Source: Coriaria nepalensis (Eukaryota; Streptophyta; Magnoliopsida; Cucurbitales; Coriariaceae). From it: a stretch of DNA of 64,000 bases. Made by a program: the position numbers and the translations under genes. A model generated the notes under the pieces. It saw only the letters and a list, made by a program, of their open reading frames with translations, searched no databases and was not told the origin of the DNA. Below, in pieces: positions 26,319 through 37,973 of the stretch (position 1 is its first letter; each line of letters starts with the position of its first letter). The stretch spans positions 1,185,501 to 1,249,500 of the forward strand of contig CP114496.1 in NCBI GenBank assembly GCA_027186245.1, read 5' to 3'.

Positions 26319-27696
26319 CCTTTTTTCTACTTTGTAGTTAATCAAACATCTTACGGTGTGAATGGATACAAACAATGTTTATTATAATAATAATTGTAAT
26401 AGATTATCATAAGGCAAAAATGGTAATTATCGTTAAATAGTAATTAATATTTATCTTTAACATAATTTTTTTTAATAAAAATTATTACTTTATAATAAAA
26501 AGTTACCATGTTCAACTTGAGAGATATCCAAGCTTTTTTATAAACTACCAAAAAAATGGATCAAACCCACGAAACCCATTTAAAGACTTATTGCATATTT
26601 TGATGAGTAGCTTTATGGAGAGACTCAGGTGGTACTGAGTGCAAGTTTAGTCGACCGTTAAAGGTATGCTACAATATTCAATTTAGACCCACAGAATCTT
26701 ATAGGAAATCCAGTTTAATGAATTCCAATTTCAACCATACTGGAGGAGAGTGAGAGCATTATTTTATGCCTAAAAGCATTTTTTCATTATTAATTAGCAC
26801 TTTCATATGAATTGGAGGAGAGTCCTATCCCCAGACAACCATAAAAAGGAGTGAATATCCAATGAAGAAAAGTACGTGGAAAATTTGCTAAAGAAAATAA
26901 GGAGAAGCATTTGGACAATATATGGATGACAAAAAATTTTGGATTAAAATGAAAAGAAGGAAGCCTATACTTATGTTACAATTACACTGCAATGGTGGAG
27001 CACTCCGCGCCGCCTCCTAACTTTCTCACCCTGAACAACTATACAACATTCTTTCTAGACAATCTATAAACTATAATAAGGACAATAAAAGAAAAACCAG
27101 AGGAAAAAGAAGACCAAAAAGGAAAAACAGGAAACCTAAGATCTATGCTACACGAAAGAATTGAGGTCTAACAAAATTAGAGTGGAAAGAAAGAGGGTTA
27201 GAGTTCTGTACACTGTTGGTCATGGTAAAGCTGTACGTGTCATTCTACAGCCGGACTTTTTCGAGCTTCTTCATAAGCTTCTGAGGAGCATTACACGCCC
27301 TGGACCTGAAAAAAGTCTGACCTGATATTACAAAAACTCTTCTCAAACAGTAGTGTCAGTAAGGGCTAGACTCATCATCTTCATAGCAGTTTTTTCCCGA
27401 AAAGAACCCTTATTCTTTCCTTCTCCCTGATCAGTAATCTACTTGGTCTGTTGTATGGAGTCGAACCCCAGGTGGCCAATCATGCTTGACATTGTTGGCC
27501 CAATTATATATATAGATCAATTGTGTTTGCATGATTTTAGTTCTGCAAACCCCCACGAGTGTATAAGCTTCCGTCGCTCACCTTGTAGGGCTTTTGATTG
27601 CAGAAACCATTTCTTGGTAGGAGGTAATCTCTGCTCGATTGTTGGGAGGAAAGCCTTTCGTGCAAGAGTAGTAAGAAGAGAATAACAACTGTTCGC
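26319..27696. other. intergenic and formin 3' untranslated region
   Basis: The right part, from about 27000, is probably the 3' end of the minus-strand formin transcript. A short open frame on the plus strand at 27443-27685 has no recognisable family. A GGTTCGACTCC-like motif near 27455 has no surrounding tRNA fold. Confidence 0.45.
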
Positions 27697-30600
27697 CTAT
27701 TTTGCACTCTTACTTGTCAGGTTAATACCTTTGGCCTTCTCCATTTCAGCCTCCTTTTCAGCTTTTCTCTTCTCCGATTCAGCTTGTTTACAATTCTCTT
27801 CGTGTGCTTTCCGGAACATCCTCACAAAATTCAGAAGCGTCACCGTGACTGCATTTATTCAAGTATCACAACAGAACAATTTAAGTCGTAATCGGAATTA
27901 CTAATTAAAATTAAAAAACTGAGAGAATAAAGGCTTCATTTGGAAGCACTAATTTTTGTTCAGTTTGGACCCAAAAACCAGTTTGGGCCCACGATTTCCA
28001 GTTTCAAAAATTCTAGCACGCTAAATATTAATTTTGTTAAACGTCAATTTTATAAGCCTACCCAATTGGAGCCTAACAGATTTAGATTCTCATTAAAGGG
28101 AATCAGAGTTCCACCCCATGCCGTCCTTTTCACCTATTACTATCCCTTTCTCCACAATTTCCCATTGGCATAGTTCTTCAGAGTTTAGATTAGCCATAAG
28201 TTACATACTTTAATAATGAAAGTCTTCGCAATATTCAATACGTCCTGCTTGTATCCCTCTCGATCCTCCCAAATACTTTCAATATTTTAATTTTGGGAAA
28301 TTATGATAAATTGCCAAAACTTAGCACAAATTATAATGAACCTCTAAAACTTTTAGTAACTATAATAAACACCCAATTTTAAGTTATAATAAACCCTCAA
28401 TTCCGTTAAAAATAGATGAAATGATCACGTGCATGTCAATGCCTGATTATTAAAATTCTAAATTTGACCAAACTTAAAATTTTTATTCTTACCCCCCTTT
28501 AATTTAAATTTGATTTTTTTAAACCCACTTTATAAATTTATTTTTATTTCTTCTCCATTTCCACTCTACTGGCCGCCAATGCTACCGCCGACCTCCCAAC
28601 CACCGCTATCTCTAACCTCCACTACCAACATAAAAATTTAATTTTTAATATTTAAGAGGTCGAGGGACAAAGAGAGAAAATAATTATATCTTTATGTCGG
28701 TAGTGGAGGTTGGTGATAACCGTGGCAGATGAAGGTGGTGGCGGCCGGTGTGGTGGAAATGGAGTAGAAAAAAGATTTATATAGTGGGTTAAAAAAATCA
28801 AATTAAAAAAAATAAAAAAGAGGTAAGAATATAAATAAAAACTTTAAGTGAGGTCAAATTTAGAATTTTAACAATCACTTAACGGCCATTGACGTGGACG
28901 TGACCATTTCATCAATTTCTAATGGAATTGAGGGTTTATTATAATTTAAACTTAAAATTGAGTGTTCATTATAGTTACTAACAGTTTTGGAGTTTCATTA
29001 TAATTTGTGCTAAGTTTTGAGGGTTTGTCCTAGTTTCCCCTTTTAATTTTGCCATAATACTTTCAGATGGTCGCTCGCTCACAGAAACAAGATTGCAAAC
29101 AAAAAATTATAAAATATACTCATATAACAGAGCGTACAAGAACTGAATGAAAATTAAGAAATTATCTATGAGAACAACCTACTATTATAGACATTCAAGA
29201 AGGAAATTAGTAGCCAACCTATAAATTACCTTGCTCAAACGGGCAACGAGCAGGATCCTCTCCAAAATATAGTGCAAGTGCATCTGCATTTCTACCCTGT
29301 AGAGGTGTGATCAAAGAGGACATGGTCAGTTTCACTACTTCAAAACATTAGTTTTTATTTCATGGAAGCAGTTGATTCTACAACTTACCACCACAGAATA
29401 TAGATTTGTTACAGATGTCACCTCTGTTTCAGCAACAGTAACGAATTCTTTCAGTGTCTATGCAAAGAACATTTAAGAAAAAAAGATGTTATTGCCAAAG
29501 ATAAAGTTTGAAATAATAAATAATAAAATTTAAGGAAAAGTTCAACTTCTAATGAGCCAAAATGAATCAAAAAGCATAATCAACATCGCCAAAATATAAT
29601 TGAACCAGAAAAAAGGAAATTCCAAATTACATCGGGATGGGGATGTAAAATCCTGAAAAAAAAAAAACAAAACTGGAAAAAAAAAAGAATAAAAAAAGAC
29701 AAGAAAGAAAATCAGCATGCACCTTACGGAAAACTTCTGAGACAGGGCCATCACTTTCGGATGCAATCAACTCCTGCTTGACCTTTTCTAGTCCCTTAAT
29801 TATTGCTTGCATTTCTTCTGCCAAGGACTTCAATTGTATCTGCATGAAAAGCAAGATCCCAAAACAAGTATACAGATTAAAAAAGGAATAATCATGATCA
29901 TAAAATTCAAGTTAAAAACCACAACAACTTGTGTTCTCTAAATTAACAACAAAGAAAATTTGATACCTTTGATGCAAATTCCAGGCTACGTAGGTCCAGA
30001 TGAAAATCGAGAAGTGCTGGAGTCTTAGATGCAAGGACCTGAGGCACAAGAAATTTTGAGATCTGTGTATCAAACATGAGACATACCACCCTAGTTGCAA
30101 TTGCATTTACATAGGTGGAGGCGGAAAAGATAAACAAAGTGCCATAAAAACTTATAAACAAGACAAGAATAAGCAAAAACAGCTCCATAACCATCAGATG
30201 TCAACCCAAACATATAACTAAGAAAATGAGCTGCTTGCTTCAAACCCGATCACACAGAAGGGTTCACATCCATCATATAGCCTCAATGAACCATTATCAA
30301 GAAAAATCTAGCAAAATCTACTGATTTTTTTCCTTATTCACCTTCATCCAGAGTTTCATATTCTATGCCATGTTATTTGGCATGAATCATCGATGAAACA
30401 AACTTTTTGCACACAATCATATTCCTCTTTTTAAGAATGTTAATATTCCTGTATTGAATCTGTCACATAATTTGAGGAGACAAAAATGGACAACCCTGAT
30501 ATTGAAATTATTTTTACATGATCATAGGAAGAGATGAGCTTCGACAAACAAACTGCAAATAACCAATATCAATCTTTCTTTAACAATAAGGCACCTATTA

Positions 30601-33600
30601 ATAAAGCCCATTAAACCAGAAAAAATAGGTATTTCAATCAAATAAGGAACTTAAGCAACCACACCTTGCAAAGATAATGCATTAGCGTCATCTTACTGTT
30701 AGAAGCACGTGTATCAGTAAGTTTTAAGAGACTATCCAACTTGAAACCAATTGCGGAACCTGTGAAGTTTGAAATCATTTAGTTAGTATGAACTTCCAAA
30801 GTTGGTCCAAATTACTGTAGCAAACTATTTCTAAAGAGTCTATTACACTTCTAGTAAATAAAACGAAACCAGATAATAGGGAGATAGGTCAATGTGTTCT
30901 CAATAAATATTTAAGAACTTGAAGACCTTACCCCTTGCGGTTCCTTGGTTCAATGTATTCCCCAAATATAAAATTTTCTTCATTATCTCCTTTAATTTGA
31001 CCGAATTTCGAACCTATAAAAACCAATTTTGGGAATGAGCATCCAAGGTTGGAGATTATCTAAGAGCTCGAGAAAGTTTCAACTTTCAACATCAATAATA
31101 ACAAACCTCTTCATAGGCAGAGTTAACGGTGTTTAAACTCTTTTTGAATTCTGAAATCTGCAAAGGAAGTCAAATACGTGATGAAGTAGTCATTTTGCAA
31201 AATTGAGAATTATGTCAAAATAAGAAATTAAATTTAAATTTAAAAAGAATCACAGATGCCACCAAACCTGTGAACCAAACTGAATCTTGAAGGAAAATAC
31301 TCTTAACTTTGACTCCACCCGAGGAACTTTCATCAACTCCAAAAAGAACTAATACAAAAAGAAAAATAATAAAATTCATCATTTATAAAACAAAATTAAA
31401 ATAAAAAGTTTTAAAACTGAATTCAATAAGCCTAAATGTCCTAACACATAAAATACAATAGAAGTGGCAAAGCAATGAAGATAAACTTTACAGAAACAAC
31501 CAACCAGCTATAGAAAAAAAGTCAGAGACAGTTAAGCCTACCAACTACAGAAAAGACAAAATACTGACACAGGTCTCTAAATCAACAGAGCCGAGATTGC
31601 ACGTAAGTAACAAGAATCGGATCATAAAGTTCTATTAGACAATGCAAATGTACCTGCTCGCACTTTCCAAGGCTTTCCTTGTCACCAGTGTATCCCTAAA
31701 TTCGATAAAACCAATAAAATCATCAACTGGAATTGAAAAATATTCAAAGGGAAGACCATGATGTGTGCTTTAGCATGGATCCAAGGCACCAAAAAAAAAA
31801 TTGATATGAGAAAGAATAAAGGGGACTGCTTAACCCACAATTAACAATCCTAAAATTTTGAAACTTCACCTTGAGAAGGTCCATTTCATCCTTCGTAGGA
31901 CAAAACTTGATGAGATTTTCCACTTGATCAACATCTAATACTGACTCATCCATTGCAAGAACTGCAGCCTGAAATATAGGATTGAACGACCAATAGTAAG
32001 ACCATTTGTAGGTTTTATACCCTTTAATAGAAGGTGAGTGGGGAAGTGGGTGGTAGGTGAGAATTTATAGGTTTTACAATTATGGGGAGTACTTTACTCT
32101 TTTGTCCTTAGAAAAAAATAATACAGCTTCATCGTTTCTTCACCAAGCACTCGCCTAATGTAAGTAGAGGCATCGCTTGAGGTAAATCGAGGCGACCCCC
32201 TCAGGCGATGCACTCCAGCAATGCCTCGCCTCTCATGAGTGCCTAGGCACACTGGGTGAGCACCTTTCACAACACTGGTCGTAGGTATCAAGTATTGGCT
32301 CCCCAATTGGGTTGATGATGACTAAGACAATGAAAGGATCTTGATTTTCCTAAGCTAAGAAAGGAAAGCCGAAAGATTAAAAATTATCTTTTCAACGGTT
32401 ATAGGACCCTAACCTCTACTTGAAGCCCAAATAGATATACAATTACATACTGCAAGAACCTAGTACCACTAGATGTCGTTTGGAAACCACAAGCTTGACC
32501 AAACCATATGCAAGAGAGAAAAAGCGAGTTTGTATATAAGGATGATGGAAATATCAACTATTCCAAGAATTTTGTAAGGCATACCATCATATCAGGAAGA
32601 GGCATCTTAACTTTTGTAAGCATAATTTCAGTGTTGTTTGCTCTTCTTAGGTCAACCTGCAAAAACCTATGTATTAATTTGCAGGCACAAATTAGAGATT
32701 AATAACATAGACATCATATTGCAAAGCAAAGAAACTATACTTAAATGATACTTAATCCTAGCGGAGCAACATTTTTCAGAAATTAGTTTGAAAACAAAAA
32801 TAACAAGGACTTTCAAATAATCATATCACCGAAAGAGGAAGTGACTACATAGTAGTATTTAACAAGAAAAATTATTTAAAGCAAAAAGGAGGCACCACAA
32901 GTAAAAATACCCAAACCATCATTAGTCAAGGAATTTTAACAAAGAATGTTAATCAGAATACTTACGATCTCCCACAACTTTTCTTTCAAATAACTAAATT
33001 CCGAGATGTGTACTTAATTGAGATTAAATTACCAAGTGGATTTTATCAGTTTTGGATCCAACTGACTTCCTTCTGCCTCCCGATTTACCTCCTGAATCAG
33101 CAGGTTTAGGGACATTTGCAGAAAAAAGGCTTTCCAACTCAGAGACGTCAAACTCTGGTGCACTAAGACAATAGGAGAAATAGCAGTTACTTAATGTTAA
33201 GGATATAGAATGTTAAACCGTAAGAGACATCTAAGACTCTTGAATAAATCTTTTTCTTTCCATGGAAATCAATAAATAAGAATCGAAAGGGAAAGTGAAG
33301 TACATTTGAGGTTCTCCAAATCTTTGCAATTCTTCCCATAAGCTTCCTTGCAATGCCCTAGTGACCTTGCTCCAATGTAAAGGTTTTAGAGAGGATCGCC
33401 GAGGCCCTGTTGCAGCAGCTCCAAATCCTGAAGGACGGGAAAGCCCATGCCCTCTACCTGCCGCAGCTGCAGCATTTGCTCCTTTAGCACCCAGGGGAGG
33501 AGGCGGAGGAGCACCAACACCACCTGGGGGTCTAGGAGGAGCAGGTGGTCCAGGTGCACGAGGTCCAGGGGGAGGTGGAGGTGGTGCCCCACGACCTGGA

Positions 33601-36600
33601 GGTGGCGGTGGCGGTGGCAGTGGTGCTCCGTAAGGTGGAGGCGGTGCTCCCTGCATCGGAGGAGGTGGAGGTGGTGCCCCACGACCTGGAGGTGGCGGTG
33701 GTGCTCCGTAAGGTGGAGGCGGTGCTCCCCACATCGGAGGAGGTGGCGGTGGCGCCCCACGACCTGGAGGTGGCGGTGGCGCCCCACGACCTGGAGGTGG
33801 CGGTGGCGGTGGTGCTCCGTAAGGTGGAGGCGGTGCTCCCCGCATCGGAGGAGGTGGCGGTGGAGGTGGACCTCCATGCAAAGGAGGAGGTGGTGGTGGA
33901 GGTGGACCTCCATAAGGAGGAGGCGGTGGCGGAGGTGCACCTCCTCGAAAAGGAGGAGGTGGCGGTGGAGGTGGACCTCCATATGAAGGTGCTGGTGGTG
34001 GTGGAGGTGGGCCTCCTCGAAAAGGAGGCGGAGGCGGCGGAGGTGGAGGAGGTGGAGGTGGACCTCCATATGAAGGTGGAGGCGGCGGTGGGGGTGGACC
34101 ACCATACAAAGGTGGAGGAGGTGGTGGTGAAGGTGGACCTCCACGCATAGGTGGAGGAGGTGGTGGTGGAAAAGGACCTCCATATAAAGGAGGAGGCGGT
34201 GGCGGAGGTGGAGCTCCATGTCGAGGAGGAGGTGGTGGCGGAGGTGGAGCTCCATGCATGGAAGGAGGTGTGGTCCCTTTCATTGAAGCGAAGTGGAGAG
34301 TGGGAACCCCATGCATAGGAGGAGGTGGTGGAGGTGGTGGTGGAGGGGGTGGAGAAGGAGTCCCAACTCTACCTAGTTCCGATGTAGCTAATGCACTCCC
34401 AAAGAGAGACGAGTGTGGTGGAGGTGGCAGTGGTGGTGGTGGGGGTAGTGGTGGAGGTGGAGGTGGAGGTGGAGGTGGAGGTGGATAAGATAATACTTTC
34501 CCATTATTCTGCCAGCTAGATGAAAGTTGGGGTGGAGGGGGATGGGGTGACATGAGAGTTTCTGCTAAAGATGGTGTCGATAGCATTGGGGTGAATCGCG
34601 ACGAAGGTGGTGCATTATATTTGGAAGCCACATGACCGAATGAGGGAAAAGGAGGTGGTGGTAGAGAATGGGGTGAAGGCACTGAATCTACCTGCAAGGG
34701 TGGGGAGGTTTGTGAAGAAGAGTTGGAGTTGAAGAAGGAGGTAATAAATAAAGACTTGTTGGAATAAAGATGCGGAGGGGGTGGGGGCGGGGGCGGGGGC
34801 GAAGGTGGGGCTGGTTTTAACGTCTGTTGGATTGGTGGCACTTGCGGTTCTGGAGTAAGAGTAAGTCGCTCTGGTGCAGAATTTGAAGACGTTATAGGAG
34901 GGCAAACTTTCAGACTTTCTTGTTCATTTTCCGTGTCAATTGAAACAAAAGGTCCACGGGCAGCAGACTTTGTTTTGGAGTGAGAATTAGAATCTTTTGA
35001 GGAAGCATTACCAAGAACAGCCGGTGCACTATTATATCTTGACGGTGGATAGGCCACATGCATTGAGTTTGTGTAAGAGCCTTTGTTAGAGGGAATCCAC
35101 CGAGATGGGGCATTTGGCTTTGCTAATTTTGCTGAAAACCCCTGAAGTTCTTGCTGGTTAGTCTTTTGCTTCGTTACAGTCGAATCAGCTGCTGGTTTTA
35201 CAGTTGATGTAGGCTGTTTCTTTGTCGTCTGTGAAGACAGTTTTTCCGATTTCTGTGCACTTGACTTTTTCAGTGAAACCTTTGGTTCCAACATTTTCTC
35301 TGAAGAATTGTGCTCCCCATTTCCTTTATCTTCTGTTTCATACGATATATCACCAGAATCATCTATGACTTCCTCAGTTTTTACAAGTCCCCATTCAGAT
35401 ACAACTAAATTTGACTTATTTTCCCCGTCGTCCACAATAATATCTTTAACTGCATCTGGTTCAGAGTCCCTCTCCTCCAGCTTGTACTTCACATCATCCA
35501 CAGTAATATCCTTTACCGCATCATCAATGTCATTGTCTGCCTTCATCACCTTCTGATTCCCATCAGCAGAAGTGCAGTCTTGAAATTTAGGAGGAGCCCG
35601 ATCCTCCTTCCAGGCTGCTTTTTCTTCTATATCATTAGCAGCACTTTCAAGAACCATTTGAGGATCATAGACCCCCTTGACTTCTTGTCCATCTACTATA
35701 CTACTAAAGATCTCTTCCACCTCAAAAAATTCCTCAGGCGAAGCATTTTCTGTCCCATTTCCATCATCATCTGTTGCAACTGTGGTGAGATTAGGGATAA
35801 CAGCATCAGCATCCAAAAACAGTACCTGACACAAATATGAGTATGCCTTCAACTCCTAGATCTTCAGAAAAACACAGGACAAAAGAATAACAATAACCTA
35901 CCTCTACTCTAAAGTCCTTAGAAAACTGATCCTTCGCATCCCATACAACATCAACGTCATCACGGTTAAACATCAGAACATTTGACTGCACAAAAGCTGT
36001 GTGAAACATAACTCTGAATATCATCTCCTCTCGTACTAGATCTCCATCCAGATGGATGCACTCAAGCACAACATCTCCTTGAACACGGCAACGAATATCA
36101 AATTTCACCAGCATACACTCTGCCTGTGGTTAAAGTTCATAAGGAGCCTAAATACGTTGATTTTAATTAACATTCTAGTTTTAATGGTAAGACTCAAACA
36201 TTACCTGTAAATAGTGGCGGATATGCTTTTTGGTTTTTGAAGATGAAAACAGAAGCTTTGAACTTCTATTAGACGGTGTTGAGGGGTCCTGACCATAAAT
36301 TCGTATAACTGGCCTGCATCCTTGTCCCCCTTCAAACAGAGGTAGGACTCTAAGTATCAAACAATCAAAAAATAGAGGTGTATCAGATGGAGGCCAAGCG
36401 GAACCTAAGTTTCTCCTAGAGATATACTGAAGATATCTCATTTGAGAAGGCTGTGGATTTAAAGGAGACAAAAGATGTAGAAGTTCCCGCGGAGCTTGTT
36501 TGTAGACCATTTCAAGAGTTTTTTGCTCCCCACTGTACTGTTTTCGGTACAATAATAAACCAGCAAGCATGAATGCAAGGACTGGCCAACCCCCTCTTTC

Positions 36601-37973
36601 ACAATGCATTAACAGCACATTTTGTTGCCCCTCCAAAGACAACCAGCTTTCACTTGATCGAAGAAAGTGGTGGATCATCTCTAAAGGCAGGAGAGTACAT
36701 CCCTCATATTGCCGAGGATAATCCATAACTGTCATGTCATAGTCAGTCAATATATCTGAAATTTGACTCCGTCTCTCCCCTTCTCTGAAGTTAAACACCA
36801 TGAAAGAAGCATCAGGAAAGTAGCCCTGCAGTTGAGGTACAATGCCACCCAAGTATACTTTGTATTCGTCTTCTTCCAGCACATCCGTTGAGAAGCAGCA
36901 ATCAAACACTGAAAACAAAGACAATGATATGTATAAACAGAAAGAATTAGGTTAGACACCCTCCAAAAGTAATGTGTTGACAAAATATAATGTGTTGACA
37001 AAATAAAAAATTCATAATTCTATTGGAATGTAAGTAATTCTCCCAAGAACTTATTTTAAAAACTAAAAACTATTATTATCAGTAAAAGATCTCTTATGTG
37101 AGACAAGAAAAAAAAAAAAGGGGGGAGGAAAATAATTGAAACTTCTCAAATCTTCGAAAAAACTCGAGACAATTCAAGCAACAATTTAAAAAGAGTATTA
37201 CAACTTCAATAGTTCACCCTCCAATTACAGTTTTTGCCCACTAAAGAAAGCAACTATGTTACTAAAAGTTTAGGGACCATATAGTCCATAAATAAGCAAA
37301 ATAGTTGTGTCACAAGGTTAGAGCTTCATCATCCGACCCCCTCGTAGCAGGCCTCAATTCAATACCACATCTGAAAAATATGACTTTAATTTATCATGTT
37401 ATGCACTCCTCATTGGATACTTCCTCAACCGCCATAATTCTTTACATAACAATCTAGTCAGCATATAATCGAAGTCTATCAACTCGATTTCAAACCTCAA
37501 CTTCTCTCGCAACTCGTATTAAGCTATTACGAACCTCCTTCCCAGCTGATATCCATTCTCACGAAACAAAAAATATAAAGAAAGCACAAGAGAGTTCTCA
37601 AGGGTACAAAAGCATAGCAGATGTGCAATTTCAAAACAGGAAACCCAACCTCCCCCCAAAAAAAGAAAACCTAGTAGAGTATACGCATAATATGCAACAC
37701 CAAATTGAACAGGATAGGAAACTGAGTTTAACAAATTTCCCTATTGCATTGTTCAAAAAACGAGATCAATAACAAAATTTTGCTAAAAAGGACCTAAATC
37801 AAATTACCAAGAGGTTCGTAATTATGCAACTGAGCATACATTTCTACAGCTGAATAAATAAAGAAAAATAAATATTTCAAAAAAACCAAAAATTAGTTAC
37901 CGTAGACCCTCTCAGAGATCTCAAGTAGCCGATCCGGCGGCTTCCGGTAAAAGAACCTTCTGAACAGCGCCAT
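27697..37973 (-). CDS. FH20: class II formin, FH20-like (PTEN-C2, FH1, FH2)
   Basis: Seventeen minus-strand exons give 1549 residues: 37973-37901, 36908-36205, 36123-35902, 35825-33304, 33162-33033, 32656-32585, 31968-31870, 31695-31654, 31348-31268, 31157-31107, 31013-30932, 30759-30665, 30038-29967, 29839-29723, 29457-29389, 29296-29230 and 27848-27697. It nucleates and elongates actin filaments and, by family, bundles actin and microtubules. A PTEN-like domain (1 to about 190) starts MALFRRFFYRKPPDRLLEIS, followed by a C2-like domain (to about 330). An acidic linker leads to a proline-rich FH1 (about 670-1135). FH2 starts at SSLKPLHWSKV and contains GNTLNQGTARG. The phosphatase loop reads HCERGGWP, with Pro133 where the catalytic Arg should be, so phosphatase activity is unlikely, as known for plant class II formins. 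The last exon reads straight to TAG (EAEMEKAKGINL, then TSKSAK). Confidence 0.93.
28295..29040. mobile_element. long-TIR Mutator-like MITE in formin intron 16
   Basis: About 340 bases at each end are inverted copies. The left arm has AACTTAGCACAAATTATAAT, TTTTAGTAACTATAAT and AAATAAACCCTCAATTCCGTT-like blocks in the same order as the reverse complement of the right arm. The middle is GC-richer, with further inverted pieces (CCTCCACTACC / GGTAGTGGAGG). TTTTAATTTT flanks both ends (28285-28294 and 29041-29050), consistent with a 9-10 bp target duplication. It sits inside an intron, antisense status unknown, with no coding capacity. Confidence 0.85.
32140..32290. repeat. GC-rich AGGCGA-type repeat in formin intron 6
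   Basis: The stretch holds scattered CTCGCCT / AGGCGA / GCCTAGGCAC blocks (e.g. CGAGGCGACCCCCTCAGGCG, TGCCTCGCCTCTCATGAG) in an AT-rich intron. Blocks of this kind occur dispersed in many plant genomes. No ends could be defined. Confidence 0.4.
33480..34490 (-). repeat. FH1-coding GC-rich minisatellite
   Basis: Degenerate tandem units encoding poly-Pro followed by short Gly/Ala-rich spacers (HGGPPPP, RGAPPPP, YGAPPPP). The units with GCTCCGTAAGGTGGAGGCGG and CCCCACGACCTGGAGGTGG on the plus strand recur many times. The bias creates long open frames in other frames that are not genes. Confidence 0.85.

Noticed and set aside
27330..27420. Minus-strand frame GEGKNKGSFREKTAMK ending in a stop, as an alternative last formin exon
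   Set aside because: Its acceptor is phase 0, but the available donors in the last exon are phase 1, so joining gives an immediate stop. The unspliced terminus also fits the family.
27440..27480. tRNA-like GGTTCGACTCC box on the minus strand
   Set aside because: No acceptor stem, D arm or anticodon arm can be built around it.
33361..34488. Several long plus-strand frames and a second minus-strand frame over the formin FH1 region
   Set aside because: They are Gly-, Val-, Arg/Trp- or His/Leu-rich shadows of the proline codon repeats and have no family resemblance.
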